64,000 nucleotides of DNA from Cellulomonas fengjieae. Its GTDB lineage: Bacteria > Actinomycetota > Actinomycetes > Actinomycetales > Cellulomonadaceae. The stretch is taken from assembly GCF_018388465.1 (NCBI RefSeq), contig NZ_CP074404.1, forward strand, positions 1,364,001 to 1,428,000. Reading direction: 5' to 3'. The notes below the pieces were generated by a model. That model saw only the letters and a program-made list of their open reading frames with translations, was not told the origin of the DNA and ran no database searches. This document shows positions 41,596 to 51,948 of this stretch, in pieces; positions within the stretch are counted from its first letter, which is position 1; every line of letters starts with the position of its first letter. Position numbers and translations under genes: made by a program.

Positions 41596-41732
41596 CCTGG
41601 GATGTTCCGCGCCGTCGGGCGGTGCCGGAGGACCTCGGCGGCGACCTGTGAGCGAGGGGCGTCGTGGCGGGGCTGTGGGCGGCTCGGGGCGGCGCCGGGC
41701 GGGCGTCGCACCGACCAGGTCCGCCGATCCGC

Positions 41733-41738
41733 TAAACT
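41733..41738 (+). promoter_or_regulatory. -10 box of the rpsB-tsf promoter
   Basis: TAAACT is a good -10 hexamer and is AT-rich relative to its surroundings. The -35 region at suitable spacing is weak. Transcription from here would give a leader of about 255 bases before rpsB. Confidence 0.5.
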
Positions 41739-41746
41739 CGCAGGTG

Positions 41747-41766
41747 CGACCGGTCCGTACCGGTCG
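41747..41766 (+). promoter_or_regulatory. Hairpin at the 5' end of the rpsB leader; remainder of the leader
   Basis: CGACCGGT (41747-41754) pairs exactly with ACCGGTCG (41759-41766) around CCGT, directly after the presumed transcription start. In the 402-base gap between the M23 gene and rpsB (41596-41997) I see no other gene; the rest of the leader is GC-rich with several smaller self-complementary stretches. Confidence 0.5.
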
Positions 41767-41997
41767 ACTTCGCGCGTCATCCACCCGATCCGGGGCCCGT
41801 CAGCTATGCCGACGAGCTCCACGACGGGGTCGATCTCCGCAGCGGTCCGGGCTCCTGCACCAGTGGCAGACCCGGAGCGGACGACGACATGGCGCCAGGG
41901 GCGCCGACCAACCGGTCGGAGCCGACAACCGAGATGCGGGCCCGGACGGGTCCGCCTTGACGCGTGCACCTCACGGTGCGCGCCGGAAGGACGTGCC

Positions 41998-43050
41998 ATG
42001 GCCGTCGTGACCATGCGCCAGCTGCTCGAGAGCGGTGTCCACTTCGGACACCAGACCCGCCGCTGGAACCCCAAGATGAAGCGCTTCATCTTCACCGAGC
42101 GCAACGGCATCTACATCGTCGACCTGCAGCAGTCGCTGTCGTACATCGACAACGCCTACGACTTCGTCAGCCAGACCGTCGCGCACGGCGGCACCATCCT
42201 GTTCGTCGGCACCAAGAAGCAGGCGCAGGAGCCGGTCGCCGACCAGGCCGCGCGCGTCGGCATGCCGTACGTCAACCAGCGCTGGCTCGGTGGGATGCTC
42301 ACCAACTTCAGCACGGTGCACAAGCGTCTCCAGCGCCTCAAGGAGCTGGAGCAGATCGACTTCGACGACGTGGCGGGCTCGAACCTCACGAAGAAGGAGC
42401 TGCTCGTCCTGCGCCGCGAGAAGGACAAGCTCGCGAAGACGCTGGGCGGCATCCGCGACATGGCCAAGGTTCCCTCGGCCGTCTGGATCGTCGACACGAA
42501 CAAGGAGCACCTCGCCGTCAACGAGGCGCGCAAGCTCGGCATCCCCGTCGTCGCGATCCTCGACACCAACTGCGACCCGGACGTCGTCGACTACCCGATC
42601 CCGGGCAACGACGACGCCATCCGCGCCGTCCAGCTGCTGACCCGCGTGATCGCGGACGCCGCGGCCGACGGTCTGCTCAAGCGTCACTCGGGTCGCACCG
42701 CGGCCGCCGAGGGCACCACGACCGACGCCGAGCCGCTGGCCGAGTGGGAGCGCGAGCTGCTCGCCGGCGCCGAGGCCGACCTGGCCGGTGCCGAGGTTGC
42801 CGCTGACGCCACCGAGGCCGTCGCCGAGGCGCAGGAAGAGATCGCCGAGGAGGTCGCCTCCGAGCCGATCGTCGTCGACCCTGCGGCCGACGAGGTCGTC
42901 GCCGAGGCGCTGGCCGACGAGGTCGTCGCCGAGGCCGTTGTCGAGGACTTCGAGGCTGCGGCCAAGGTCGTCCCGAACGAGGTCCAGACCGAGGCGGCCG
43001 AGCCCGCCTTCGTCGAGCCGGCCGCCGAGGGCGACGCCGACTCCAAGTGA
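41998..43050 (+). CDS. rpsB: 30S ribosomal protein S2
   Basis: A 350-residue S2, well above the ~240-290 residues usual for the family. The core is standard: [19 protein letters not shown] at the start, [10 protein letters not shown] near 98, and D-T-N-C-D-P near 185. Residues from about 255 on form an acidic Ala/Glu/Asp/Val-rich tail with no aromatic-rich core. ATG 41998 follows GGAAGG. It is co-transcribed with tsf. Confidence 0.97.
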   Translation: MAVVTMRQLLESGVHFGHQTRRWNPKMKRFIFTERNGIYIVDLQQSLSYIDNAYDFVSQTVAHGGTILFVGTKKQAQEPVADQAARVGMPYVNQRWLGGMLTNFSTVHKRLQRLKELEQIDFDDVAGSNLTKKELLVLRREKDKLAKTLGGIRDMAKVPSAVWIVDTNKEHLAVNEARKLGIPVVAILDTNCDPDVVDYPIPGNDDAIRAVQLLTRVIADAAADGLLKRHSGRTAAAEGTTTDAEPLAEWERELLAGAEADLAGAEVAADATEAVAEAQEEIAEEVASEPIVVDPAADEVVAEALADEVVAEAVVEDFEAAAKVVPNEVQTEAAEPAFVEPAAEGDADSK

Positions 43051-43131
43051 TCGCGCCGGCACCGCGGCACGGCACCGGGCCGTCGAGGCCCCGCACCACC
43101 TCTTATGACTCACGACGAACGGGGACGACTG

Positions 43132-43977
43132 ATGGCGAACTACTCGCTCGCAGACATCAAGGCGCTGCGCGAGAAGACCGGCGCCGGGATGATGGATGTC
43201 AAGAAGGCGCTCGAGGAAGCCGAGGGCGACTCCGACAAGGCGCTGGAGATCATCCGCGTCAAGGGCCTCAAGGGTGTCGGCAAGCGCGAGGGCCGCTCGG
43301 CCTCGGACGGCCTCGTCGCCGCCCACGTCGGCCCGACGGCCGACGGCGAGGGCCAGACGGGTGTGCTCGTCGAGGTCAACTCGGAGACCGACTTCGTCGC
43401 CAAGAGCCCGAACTTCGTGGCCCTGGCAGCCCGCGTCCTCGCGGCCGCGGTCGACTCCCCGGCCCGCGACGCCGACGCGCTGCTGGCCTCGGAGGTCGAC
43501 GGCACCAGCGTCCAGTCGATCGTCGACGAGACCGCCGCCACCCTCGGTGAGCGCATCGTCGTGCGCCGCCTGGCCCGGCTGGCCGGCGAGCACGTCGAGG
43601 TCTACCTGCACAAGGTCAGCAAGGACCTGCCCCCCCAGGTCGGCGTGCTCGTCGCGACCGACGCTGCGGGCGCCGGCGTGGCCCGTGACGTCGCGACGCA
43701 CATCGCGGCGTTCTCGCCCACGTACCTCACGCGCGAGGAGGTCCCGGCCGACGTCGTCGCCAGCGAGCGCCACATCGCCGAGGAGACCGCCCGCAACGAG
43801 GGCAAGCCCGAGGCTGCGCTGCCGAAGATCATCGAGGGCCGCCTGAACGGCTACTTCAAGGAGAACGTCCTGCTCGAGCAGGCGTTCGCCAAGGACAACA
43901 AGAAGACGGTCGCGCAGGTCCTCACCGAGGCAGGCGGCACCGTCACGGGCTTCGTCCGCTACCGCGTGGGAGCCTGA
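43132..43977 (+). CDS. tsf: Elongation factor Ts
   Basis: A 281-residue nucleotide exchange factor for EF-Tu. The N-terminal UBA-like domain has [22 protein letters not shown], and the core signature [11 protein letters not shown] is present near 85. The ATG at 43132 gives the family start; an in-frame ATG nine codons earlier exists but adds an unusual leader. It follows rpsB and ends at a strong terminator. Confidence 0.97.
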   Translation: MANYSLADIKALREKTGAGMMDVKKALEEAEGDSDKALEIIRVKGLKGVGKREGRSASDGLVAAHVGPTADGEGQTGVLVEVNSETDFVAKSPNFVALAARVLAAAVDSPARDADALLASEVDGTSVQSIVDETAATLGERIVVRRLARLAGEHVEVYLHKVSKDLPPQVGVLVATDAAGAGVARDVATHIAAFSPTYLTREEVPADVVASERHIAEETARNEGKPEAALPKIIEGRLNGYFKENVLLEQAFAKDNKKTVAQVLTEAGGTVTGFVRYRVGA

Positions 43978-43989
43978 CCCCCAGCGGGT

Positions 43990-44028
43990 CGACGGTGGCC
44001 CCGGCCCTGCGGGTCGGGGCCACCGTCG
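43990..44028 (+). terminator. Strong hairpin terminator after tsf
   Basis: A perfect 14-base stem (43990-44003 with 44015-44028) encloses an 11-base loop, 12 bases after the tsf stop. It separates rpsB-tsf from pyrH-frr. Confidence 0.8.
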
Positions 44029-44083
44029 CACGCAGCACGACCGGCGCTCCGACCAGCGCCCGGACACCACCTGTGGAGGCACC

Positions 44084-44827
44084 GTGACCCATGACCCCGA
44101 GTCGACGCGTGGGGCCGTGCCGGACCGGCGCGTGCTCCTCAAGCTGTCCGGCGAGACGTTCGGCGGCGGTGACGTGGGCCTCGCGGCCGACGTCGTCCAG
44201 CGCGTCGCCGCGGAGATCGCGGTGGCGGTCCGCAGCGGCGTGCAGGTGGCGATCGTCGTGGGCGGTGGGAACTTCTTCCGCGGCGCCGAGCTGTCGCAGC
44301 GCGGGATCGACCGGGCGCGCGCCGACTACATGGGCATGCTCGGCACGGTGATGAACTGCCTGGCGCTCCAGGACTTCCTCGAGCAGGCGGGTGTCAGCAC
44401 GCGCGTGCAGACCGCGATCGCGATGGGCCAGGTGGCCGAGCCGTACATCCCGTTGCGGGCCATCCGGCACCTCGAGAAGGGCCGCGTCGTGATCTTCGGT
44501 GCGGGCGCGGGGTTGCCCTACTTCTCGACCGACACGGTCAGCGTCCAGCGCGCGCTGGAGACGCACTGCCACGAGGTCCTCATGGGCAAGAACGGCGTGG
44601 ACGGCGTGTACTCGGCGGACCCGCGTACCGACCCGGACGCCGTGAAGCTGGACCACCTCACCTACACCGACGCGCTGGTCAACGACCTGGGCGTCATGGA
44701 CGGCTCGGCTCTCAGCCTGTGCCGCGACAATGACGTGCGCATGCGCGTGTTCGGCCTCGAGGAGGCCGGCAACGTCACGCGTGCGCTGCAGGGTGAGAAG
44801 ATCGGGACGCTGATCACGGCCAGCTGA
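44084..44827 (+). CDS. pyrH: Uridylate kinase
   Basis: A 247-residue UMP kinase of the amino-acid-kinase fold. Signatures are [12 protein letters not shown] near 20, V-G-G-G-N-F-F-R-G near 60, and F-S-T-D-T near 147, followed by [12 protein letters not shown]. It converts UMP to UDP. GTG start after a strong terminator; frr follows 57 bases later. Confidence 0.96.
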   Translation: MTHDPESTRGAVPDRRVLLKLSGETFGGGDVGLAADVVQRVAAEIAVAVRSGVQVAIVVGGGNFFRGAELSQRGIDRARADYMGMLGTVMNCLALQDFLEQAGVSTRVQTAIAMGQVAEPYIPLRAIRHLEKGRVVIFGAGAGLPYFSTDTVSVQRALETHCHEVLMGKNGVDGVYSADPRTDPDAVKLDHLTYTDALVNDLGVMDGSALSLCRDNDVRMRVFGLEEAGNVTRALQGEKIGTLITAS

Positions 44828-44884
44828 GCAGCCTCAGCAGCCAGCACAGACCGAGACACACACGACACGCACGAAGGAGCTCCG

Positions 44885-45442
44885 GTGATCGACGAGACCC
44901 TCTTCGAGGCTGAAGAGAAGATGGACAAGGCCGTCGAGGTCGCCAAGGAGGACTTCTCGACGATCCGTACTGGTCGGGCCAACGCCGCGATGTTCTCGAA
45001 GGTGTTCGTCGACTACTACGGCAGCCCGACGCCGCTGCAGCAGCTGGCGTCCTTCAACGTGACCGAGGCGCGCACCATCCTGGTCTCGCCGTTCGACAAG
45101 TCGTCGACCGCGGCGATCGAGAAGGCGCTGCGTGACTCGGACCTGGGCGTGAACCCGACGAACGACGGCAACGTCATCCGCATCGTCCTGCCTGCCCTGA
45201 CGCAGGAGCGCCGCAAGGACTTCGTCAAGCTCGCGAAGTCGAAGGCGGAGGACGCGCGCGTCTCGGTGCGCAACGTGCGCCGTCGCGCCAAGGAGGAGCT
45301 GGACCGCATCGTCAAGGACGGCGAGGCGGGCGAGGACGAGGTCGGCCGGGCGGAGAAGGAGCTCGAGGCCCTGACGAAGAAGCACGTGGACCTCATCGAC
45401 CACCTGCTCTCGTCCAAGGAGAACGAGCTCCTCGAGGTCTGA
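44885..45442 (+). CDS. frr: Ribosome recycling factor
   Basis: A 185-residue factor that splits post-termination ribosomes with EF-G. The signature I-R-T-G-R-A-N-A near 28, P-L-Q-Q-L-A-S-F near 53 and the R-N-V-R-R-R-A-K segment near 135 are standard. The GTG at 44885 follows GAAGGAG. Its stop overlaps the cdsA start by one base (TGATG). Confidence 0.97.
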   Translation: MIDETLFEAEEKMDKAVEVAKEDFSTIRTGRANAAMFSKVFVDYYGSPTPLQQLASFNVTEARTILVSPFDKSSTAAIEKALRDSDLGVNPTNDGNVIRIVLPALTQERRKDFVKLAKSKAEDARVSVRNVRRRAKEELDRIVKDGEAGEDEVGRAEKELEALTKKHVDLIDHLLSSKENELLEV

Positions 45443-46284
45443 TGAGTCAGACAGCCATCGCCGCCACCCGGACGCCACGCACCGGTCGAGACCTCCCCGT
45501 CGCGATCGTCGTCGGCGTCGCCATGCTCCTGGCGGTGGTCGCCTCCCTGTTCATCCGCAAGGAAGCCTTCGGGATCGTCGCCGTCCTGTGCGTGTGCGCG
45601 GGCCTCTGGGAGCTCGCGCAGGCGTTCACCCGCCGCAACATCCACCTCCCGCTTCTCCCGCTGCTCGTGGGGGCCGTGGGCATCCTGGTCTCGGCGTACA
45701 CGGCCGGTCCTGAGGCCCTGTTCGTCGCGTTCATGCTGACGGTCGGGGGCGTCGTCGTCTGGCGCGTGCTCGACGGCAGGGGGCAGCCCGCCCTGCGCGA
45801 CGCGACCGCCGGCGCGTTCGCCGCCGCGTACCTGCCGTTCCTCGGCGGCTTCGTCATGCTCCTGCTGGCCGAGCCCGACGGTGCACGGCGCGTGATGCTC
45901 TTCATCCTGCTGTGCGTCGCCAGCGACGTGGGCGGCTACACCGTCGGCGTGCTGCTCGGGCGGCACCCGCTCGCGCCGTCGGTGAGCCCGAAGAAGACCT
46001 GGGAGGGCCTCGCGGGCTCCGTCGTGCTCGCGTGCGTCGTCGGCGTCGTGGGCGTGCAGGTGGCCTTCGACGGCGAGCCGCTGGTCGGGGTCTTCCTCGG
46101 CCTGGCGACGGTCGTCACGGCGACGCTGGGCGACCTGTCCGAGTCGCTGCTCAAGCGCGACCTCGAGCTCAAGGACATGGGTCGGCTGGTCCCCGGCCAC
46201 GGCGGCCTGCTGGACCGCCTCGACTCCCTGGTCCTGACCGCTCCCGTCGTCTACGTGATCCTCACCGTCCTCCAGCCCGCCTGA
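45442..46284 (+). CDS. cdsA: Phosphatidate cytidylyltransferase
   Basis: A 280-residue membrane enzyme making CDP-diacylglycerol for phospholipid synthesis. About eight hydrophobic helices are visible. The signature region is S-P-K-K-T-W-E-G near 184, followed by G-D-L-S-E-S-L-L-K-R-D and the K-D-M-G-R-L-V-P-G-H-G-G-L-L-D-R-L-D-S motif near 245. It follows frr directly. Confidence 0.95.
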   Translation: MSQTAIAATRTPRTGRDLPVAIVVGVAMLLAVVASLFIRKEAFGIVAVLCVCAGLWELAQAFTRRNIHLPLLPLLVGAVGILVSAYTAGPEALFVAFMLTVGGVVVWRVLDGRGQPALRDATAGAFAAAYLPFLGGFVMLLLAEPDGARRVMLFILLCVASDVGGYTVGVLLGRHPLAPSVSPKKTWEGLAGSVVLACVVGVVGVQVAFDGEPLVGVFLGLATVVTATLGDLSESLLKRDLELKDMGRLVPGHGGLLDRLDSLVLTAPVVYVILTVLQPA

Positions 46285-46309
46285 TCCGACCTGAGAGGGG
46301 GAACCCGCC

Positions 46310-47437
46310 ATGACCGGTACACCCGTGCGCCTCGACCTGTCCTCACCCACCCGGGGACCCCGGGGCAAGCCGCCCAAGCACTTCGTCGACCTCACGCCCG
46401 AGCAGCGGATCGAGGCCGTCACCGACCTGGGTGAGAAGCCGTTCCGCGCCAAGCAGCTGGCGACGCACTACTTCACGCACCTGACCAACGACCCCGCGCT
46501 GATGACCGACCTGCCCAAGGCGACGCGCGACAAGCTGGTCGAGGGCCTGTTCCCGCAGCTGCTGACGGCCCACCGCACGCAGACCGCCGACAAGGGCACC
46601 ACGGTCAAGACGCTGTGGCACCTGTTCGACGGCGCCAAGGTCGAGTCGGTCCTCATGCGCTACCGCAACCGCACCACGCTCTGCGTCTCGAGCCAGGCGG
46701 GCTGCGGCCTCGCGTGCTCGTTCTGCGCGACCGGTCAGCTGGGTCTGACCCGGAACCTGTCGACGGCGGAGATCGTCGAGCAGGTGCGCGCCGCGGCACG
46801 GTCCCTCGCGGACGGTGAGGTGCCCGGTGGCCCGACGCGCCTGACCAACGTCGTGTTCATGGGCATGGGTGAGCCGCTGGCCAACTACAAGTCCGTGATG
46901 GAGACCGTCCGGCGTCTGGTCGCGCCGGCTCCCGACGGGCTCGGCATGTCCGCGCGCAACGTGACGGTCTCGACGGTCGGCATGGTGCCGGCCATGGACC
47001 GGCTGGCCAAGGAGGGGATCCCGGTGACGCTCGCGCTGTCGCTGCACGCCCCCGACGACGAGCTGCGCAGCGAGCTGGTGCCGGTGAACACGCGCTGGAG
47101 CGTCGACGAGGCGCTCGACTCCGCGCACCGCTACTTCGAGGTCACGGGGCGCCGCGTGTCCATCGAGTACGCCCTGATCCGGGACATCAACGACCACGCC
47201 TGGCGGGCGGACCTCCTGGGCGAGAAGCTCAACGCCCGGGGGCGCGGCTGGGTGCACTGCAACCCGATCCCGCTGAACCCGACGCCGGGCTCGAAGTGGA
47301 CGGCGAGCGATCCCCGGGTGGAGCAGGAGTTCGTGGCACGCTTGCGGGCGCACGGGATCCCGACCACGATCCGGGACACTCGCGGGAGCGAGATCGACGG
47401 CGCCTGCGGGCAGCTTGCGGCGGAGGAGGACGAGTGA
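46310..47437 (+). CDS. rlmN: 23S rRNA/tRNA adenine C2-methyltransferase RlmN
   Basis: A 375-residue radical SAM enzyme that methylates A2503 of 23S rRNA and A37 of some tRNAs. The iron-sulfur motif is C-G-L-A-C-S-F-C (C-x3-C-x2-C) near residue 130, and G-M-G-E-P-L-A-N-Y follows near 185. The conserved cysteine near the C-terminus (D-G-A-C-G-Q-L) is present. The ATG follows GAGAGGGGG. Confidence 0.96.
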   Translation: MTGTPVRLDLSSPTRGPRGKPPKHFVDLTPEQRIEAVTDLGEKPFRAKQLATHYFTHLTNDPALMTDLPKATRDKLVEGLFPQLLTAHRTQTADKGTTVKTLWHLFDGAKVESVLMRYRNRTTLCVSSQAGCGLACSFCATGQLGLTRNLSTAEIVEQVRAAARSLADGEVPGGPTRLTNVVFMGMGEPLANYKSVMETVRRLVAPAPDGLGMSARNVTVSTVGMVPAMDRLAKEGIPVTLALSLHAPDDELRSELVPVNTRWSVDEALDSAHRYFEVTGRRVSIEYALIRDINDHAWRADLLGEKLNARGRGWVHCNPIPLNPTPGSKWTASDPRVEQEFVARLRAHGIPTTIRDTRGSEIDGACGQLAAEEDE

Positions 47438-47988
47438 GCGACGGGATGTTCCGGACCGTCTCTGGCCTCAAGCAGGGGTACGACCCCGACGAGGTCGACG
47501 ACTTCTTCGAGCACGCCCGCGCCGTCTACGAGCAGGGTCCCCCCTCCGCGCTCGCCAGCAAGGACGTGCGGGGCGTGGCGTTCGACATGGTGCGCGGCGG
47601 CTACGTCACCGCGGCCGTCGACGCGGCGCTCGACCGCCTGGAGGCAGCCTTCGTGGCCCGCTCGCGGGCGGAGTACATCTCGACGCAGGGCCAGCAGGCG
47701 TGGATGGAGCACCTCAGCGAGCAGGCCCGGACGCTGTACGGCCGACTCGGGCGCCCGGACGGGGACCGTTTCGCGCCGCCCGAGGGTCGCGAGCAGGGGT
47801 ACGAGCCCGCCGACGTCGATGAGCTGTGCCAGCGACTGGTCGCCTACTTCGACAAGGGCACGCCCCTGTCGGCGGCCGAGGTCCGGTCGGCGACGTTCCG
47901 CCGCCGCCGGGGTCGCAACGCCTACGCGGAGGGCCCCGTGGACGCCTTCATGGCCCGCGCGGTCGAGGTGCTGCTCGGCGTCGAGTGA
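47434..47988 (+). CDS. DivIVA-domain repeat protein
   Basis: A 184-residue protein with two DivIVA-like segments: [20 protein letters not shown] near the start and a matching [11 protein letters not shown] near 120. This resembles the small actinobacterial DivIVA-repeat family rather than full-length Wag31/DivIVA, and it lacks the long coiled coil. A role near the cell pole or septum is possible but unproven. GTG start overlaps the rlmN stop (GTGA); ATG 47446 is an alternative. Confidence 0.78.
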   Translation: MSDGMFRTVSGLKQGYDPDEVDDFFEHARAVYEQGPPSALASKDVRGVAFDMVRGGYVTAAVDAALDRLEAAFVARSRAEYISTQGQQAWMEHLSEQARTLYGRLGRPDGDRFAPPEGREQGYEPADVDELCQRLVAYFDKGTPLSAAEVRSATFRRRRGRNAYAEGPVDAFMARAVEVLLGVE

Positions 47989-48022
47989 CCGTGCACCGCA
48001 CCCGATGCACGAGGATGGCTGC

Positions 48023-49180
48023 GTGACACAGCGCAGCGTCGTCCTCCTCGGCTCCACCGGGTCGATCGGTACCCAGGCCGTCGACGTCATCACCCGCAAC
48101 CCCGAGCGGTTCACCGTCGTGGGGCTCAGCGCGGGCGGCGGTGACGTCGCCCTGCTGGCACAGCAGGCCCGCGCGCTCGGCGTCTCCGCGGTGGCCGTCG
48201 CCGACCCGCGTGCCGAGGCGCCGCTGCGTGACGCGCTGCCCGGTGTGGAGCTGCTCGTCGGGCCACAGGCGTCGACAGATCTCGCCGGTCGCGGTGCCGA
48301 CGTCGTGCTCAACGGGGTCACGGGGTCGGTCGGGCTCGGTCCGACGCTGGCCGCGCTCGAGTCGGGCAGCACGCTCGCGCTGGCCAACAAGGAGTCACTG
48401 GTGGTCGGCGGGGCGCTGGTGCAGGCGGCCCGACGCCGACCGGACCAGATCGTCCCGGTCGACTCCGAGCACTCCGCGATCGCGCAGGCGCTGCGGGGCG
48501 GCACCCACGCCGAGGTGCGGCGGCTCATCCTCACGGCCTCGGGCGGGCCGTTCCGGGGCTGGGCGCACGACGACGTCAAGACGGTCACGCCACAGCAGGC
48601 GCTGGCCCACCCGACCTGGTCCATGGGGCCGGTCGTGACGATCAACTCGTCGACGTTGATGAACAAGGGCCTGGAGCTCATCGAGGCGCACCTGCTGTTC
48701 GACGTCCCGGTCGAGGACATCACCGTGGTGGTGCACCCGCAGTCGGTGGTGCACTCGATGGTGGAGTTCGTCGACGGGTCCACGCTCGCGCAGGCGTCGC
48801 CGCCCGACATGCGGCTGCCGATCGCGCTCGGCCTGTCCTGGCCGGACCGCGTGCCCGAGGTCGCGCCGCCGTGCGACTGGACCCAGGCCACGGCCTGGAC
48901 GTTCGAGCCGCTGGACGAGGCGGTGTTCGGGGCCGTCCGCCTGGCCCGTGCGGCGGTCGCGGCGTCCGCCACGCACCCCGCGGTCTACAACGCCGCCAAC
49001 GAGGAGTGCGTCGAGGCGTTCCTCGCGGGCCGGATCGGGTTCCTGGACATCGTGGGGACGGTCGAGCGGGTCCTCGGCGAGCACGACGGCACGGCGCCCG
49101 ACGCGCTCACGCTCGAGACGGTGCTGGCGGCGGAGGGCTGGGCCCGCGCCCGCGCCCAGGAGCTCCTGGCACGCGCCTGA
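48023..49180 (+). CDS. dxr: 1-deoxy-D-xylulose 5-phosphate reductoisomerase
   Basis: A 385-residue NADPH-dependent enzyme of the MEP isoprenoid pathway. The nucleotide loop is L-L-G-S-T-G-S-I-G at the N-terminus. Metal and substrate residues lie in V-D-S-E-H-S-A-I near 145 and the [10 protein letters not shown] segment near 215. GTG 48023 follows GAGGA (48011-48015); in-frame ATG 48005 would add six residues. Another MEP enzyme, IspG, is encoded 13 kb downstream, beyond the polyamine locus. Confidence 0.95.
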   Translation: MTQRSVVLLGSTGSIGTQAVDVITRNPERFTVVGLSAGGGDVALLAQQARALGVSAVAVADPRAEAPLRDALPGVELLVGPQASTDLAGRGADVVLNGVTGSVGLGPTLAALESGSTLALANKESLVVGGALVQAARRRPDQIVPVDSEHSAIAQALRGGTHAEVRRLILTASGGPFRGWAHDDVKTVTPQQALAHPTWSMGPVVTINSSTLMNKGLELIEAHLLFDVPVEDITVVVHPQSVVHSMVEFVDGSTLAQASPPDMRLPIALGLSWPDRVPEVAPPCDWTQATAWTFEPLDEAVFGAVRLARAAVAASATHPAVYNAANEECVEAFLAGRIGFLDIVGTVERVLGEHDGTAPDALTLETVLAAEGWARARAQELLARA

Positions 49181-49198
49181 CGCCGGGTCGGCCGGCTC

Positions 49199-50563
49199 TC
49201 AGCGTCCCAGGACGTGGTTCACGAGGTCGCTCAGCCGGCTCGGGTGACCGGTGCGCGACTCGGTCCGGTCCGCCCACGCCGTGGCGCGGCGGGCGGCGGT
49301 GATGCCCGCCCAGCGGACGGGCTCCGGCTCCCACGCGGGGGAGCGGTGGCCCACCCAGGGCAGCCGGACCAGCTCGCTGTCCGCGCCCGTGAGCAGGTCG
49401 GCGAGCGTCCGGCCCGCCAGGTTGGTGAGCGAGACGCCGTCGCCGACGTAACCGCCGGCCCACGCGATGCCCGTCTCGACGTCCAGGCCCACCGACGGGT
49501 GCCAGTCGCGGGGGACGCCGAGCGGGCCGCCCCAGTGGTGCGTGACCTCGGCGTGCTCGAGCACCGGGAAGAGGTCGACGAGCGCGCGCTCCAGGTGCAC
49601 CGCGGCCGACCGCACCTGGTCGTATGCCGGCTCGATCGAGGAGCCCAGGTGGTAGGGCGCGCCACGACCGCCGAACGCCAGCCGGTCGTCCGTGGTGCGC
49701 TGGCCGTACACGATCAGGTTCCGCGCGTCGGTGAACGTCTGCGCCCGGTCGAGCCCGATCTCGGCCCACACCTCGGGCGGCAGGGGCTCGGTGGCGACCA
49801 TGTGGGAGTACACCGGCGCCACGTCCCTCCGGTACCCCGGTAGCTGGGCGCTCCAGGCCTCGGTCGCCCGGACCACCCAGCGGGCGCGGACGATCCCGTG
49901 GTCGGTGACCACGGCCCGGGGCGAGAGCCGCAGCGCCCGCGTCCCCTCCACCAGCCGGGCGCCTCGCGACAGCACGACCTCGAGCAGACCCCGGACCAGC
50001 TGCAGGGGCTGGATGCGCGCACAGTCGGGGGTGTACGAGCCGCCGATTACGTCGGTGGCCCGCACGTGCTCGGCAACGGCCTCGGCGTCCAGCAGGTGCG
50101 ACTCGTCCTCCCACCGGGCATCGGCCGCGACGCCCTCGGCGACGCGCTCCAGCTGAGGCCTGTTGCGGGCGAGCGTGACGGTCCCGCCGAAGGCGAAGCC
50201 GCAGTCGATCTGCTCCGCGGCTGCGACCCCACCCACCTCGACGACCGTGTCGCGCATCGCCGCGCGCATCGCACGGGCGGAGTCGCGCCCGTGCCGGTGG
50301 GCCAGCTCGTCACCGGAGACGGGCAGCAGGGCGGAGCACCACCCGCCGTTACGGCCGCTGGCCCCGAAACCGGCCTCGTGCGCCTCGACCAGGAGCACGT
50401 CCAGCGACGGGTCCGCCTCGAGCAGGTAGTACGCCGTCCACAGGCCGGTGAGGCCGGCGCCGACGACGACCACGTCGGTCTCGGTGTCCCCGTCGAGCGG
50501 GTCCGACGGGACGCGGGCCGGCACCTGGTCCGACCACAGCGGCACGCCACGAGGAACCGTCAC
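49199..50563 (-). CDS. FAD-dependent amine/glycine-type oxidoreductase
   Basis: A 454-residue flavoprotein of the D-amino-acid oxidase superfamily. The FAD loop V-V-V-G-A-G-L-T-G-L-W-T-A near residue 33 and the G-A-S-G-R-N-G-G-W motif near 68 are shared with gamma-glutamylputrescine oxidase (PuuB) and related enzymes. It closes with G-Y-V-G-D-G-V-S-L-T-N-L-A-G near 370. Because the aminotransferase upstream overlaps it by four bases and polyamine transport genes are divergent, oxidation of a polyamine or a glutamylated derivative is the best guess. No PuuA-type ligase gene is in the window. Confidence 0.8.
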   Translation of the reverse strand: MTVPRGVPLWSDQVPARVPSDPLDGDTETDVVVVGAGLTGLWTAYYLLEADPSLDVLLVEAHEAGFGASGRNGGWCSALLPVSGDELAHRHGRDSARAMRAAMRDTVVEVGGVAAAEQIDCGFAFGGTVTLARNRPQLERVAEGVAADARWEDESHLLDAEAVAEHVRATDVIGGSYTPDCARIQPLQLVRGLLEVVLSRGARLVEGTRALRLSPRAVVTDHGIVRARWVVRATEAWSAQLPGYRRDVAPVYSHMVATEPLPPEVWAEIGLDRAQTFTDARNLIVYGQRTTDDRLAFGGRGAPYHLGSSIEPAYDQVRSAAVHLERALVDLFPVLEHAEVTHHWGGPLGVPRDWHPSVGLDVETGIAWAGGYVGDGVSLTNLAGRTLADLLTGADSELVRLPWVGHRSPAWEPEPVRWAGITAARRATAWADRTESRTGHPSRLSDLVNHVLGR

Positions 50564-51948
50564 AGGCGCGCCCAGGCCTCGGTCAGAACGCCCCGCAGGA
50601 TCGCGGTGATCTCGTCGAACTCGGCCTGCCCGCAGGTCAGCGGTGGGGCGAGCTGGATCACCGGGTCGCCGCGGTCGTCGGCCCGGCAGTACAGCCCCGC
50701 CTCGTAGAGCGCACCGGACAGGAACCCGCGCAGCAGGCGCTCGCTCTCCTCGTCGTCGAACGTCTCCCGCGTAGCCTTGTCCTTGACCAGCTCGATCCCG
50801 TAGAAGAAGCCCTCACCGCGGACGTCCCCGACGATCGGCAGGTCCAGCAGGCCCTCGAGCGTGCGGCGGAAGGCCGGTGCGAGCTCCTTGACGTGCGAGG
50901 TGATGCCCTCGCGCTCGAACAGGTCGAGGTTCGCGTTCGCGACCGCCGCCGAGACGGGGTGCCCACCGAACGTGTACCCGTGGGTGAAGGACGCGTCACC
51001 CGTCGCGAACGGCTCGTACAACCGGTCGGAGGCGATCAGGGCGCCGATGGGGGAGTACCCCGACGACATGCCCTTGGCGCACGTGATCATGTCGGGGACG
51101 TAGCCGAAGTCGTCGCACGCGAACATCGAACCGATCCGGCCGAACGCGCAGATGACCTCGTCGGAGACCAGCAGCACGTCGTGCTCGTCGCAGATCTCGC
51201 GGACCCGCTCGAAGTACCCGGGGGGAGGCGGGAAGCAGCCCCCGGCGTTCTGTACGGGCTCGAGGAAGACGGCCGCGACGGTGTCGGCGCCCTCCATCTC
51301 GATGGCGTCGCCGATGCGGTCGGCGGCCCAGCGGCCGAACGCCTTCGGATCGTCACGCAGGTGGTCGGGGGCGCGGTACTCGTTGGTGTTCGGCACCTTG
51401 TGGGCCCCCGGCACGAGCGGCTCGAACTGCGCCTTGAGCGTCGGCAGGCCCGTGATCGACAGCGCGCCGTGGGTGGTGCCGTGGTAGGCGATCGAGCGGG
51501 AGATGACCTTGTACTTGTTCGGCTTGCCCGTGAGCTTGAAGTAGTTCTTGGCCAGCTTCCAGGCGGTCTCGACGGCCTCGCCACCGCCGGTGGTGAAGAA
51601 GACGTGGTTGAGGTCGCCGGGAGCGTACGCGGCGAGGCGCTCGGCGAGGTCGATCGCCTGCGGGTGCGCGTAGGACCAGAGCGGGAAGAAGGCGAGCTGC
51701 TCCGCCTGTGCGCGGGCGGCCTCGGCCAGCTCGGTGCGCCCGTGCCCGGCCTGCACGACGAACAGCCCCGAGAGCCCGTCGATGTACCGGCGGCCCGTGT
51801 CGTCCCAGATGTGGTGCCCCTGGCCGCGCACGATCGTCGGCACGCCGTGGTCCCAGGTGCTCTGCCGCGTGAAGTGGCCCCAGAGGTGCGCCCTGGCGGC
51901 CGCGGAGCGGTCCGTGCCCAGGCTCGTCACAGGAGCGGTCGTGCTCAT
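50560..51948 (-). CDS. Class III aminotransferase, putrescine-pyruvate type
   Basis: A 462-residue PLP aminotransferase. The N-terminus contains H-F-T-R-Q and G-L-S-G-L-F-V-V-Q-A-G-H-G-R, common in SpuC-like polyamine aminotransferases. The D-E-V-I-C-A-F-G-R-I-G segment and the T-C-A-K-G-M-S-S-G-Y PLP-lysine motif (about residue 296) are clear. The likely reaction is putrescine plus pyruvate to 4-aminobutanal plus alanine, assigned from context. The ATG overlaps the regulator stop, and its end overlaps the FAD oxidase start by four bases. Confidence 0.85.
   Translation of the reverse strand: MSTTAPVTSLGTDRSAAARAHLWGHFTRQSTWDHGVPTIVRGQGHHIWDDTGRRYIDGLSGLFVVQAGHGRTELAEAARAQAEQLAFFPLWSYAHPQAIDLAERLAAYAPGDLNHVFFTTGGGEAVETAWKLAKNYFKLTGKPNKYKVISRSIAYHGTTHGALSITGLPTLKAQFEPLVPGAHKVPNTNEYRAPDHLRDDPKAFGRWAADRIGDAIEMEGADTVAAVFLEPVQNAGGCFPPPPGYFERVREICDEHDVLLVSDEVICAFGRIGSMFACDDFGYVPDMITCAKGMSSGYSPIGALIASDRLYEPFATGDASFTHGYTFGGHPVSAAVANANLDLFEREGITSHVKELAPAFRRTLEGLLDLPIVGDVRGEGFFYGIELVKDKATRETFDDEESERLLRGFLSGALYEAGLYCRADDRGDPVIQLAPPLTCGQAEFDEITAILRGVLTEAWARL

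Noticed and set aside
41596..41784. Longer M23 protein starting at 41784 on the minus strand
   Set aside because: It would run through the rpsB promoter and leader and add a Pro/Arg-rich stretch before the signal anchor. The start at 41595 gives a normal signal sequence.
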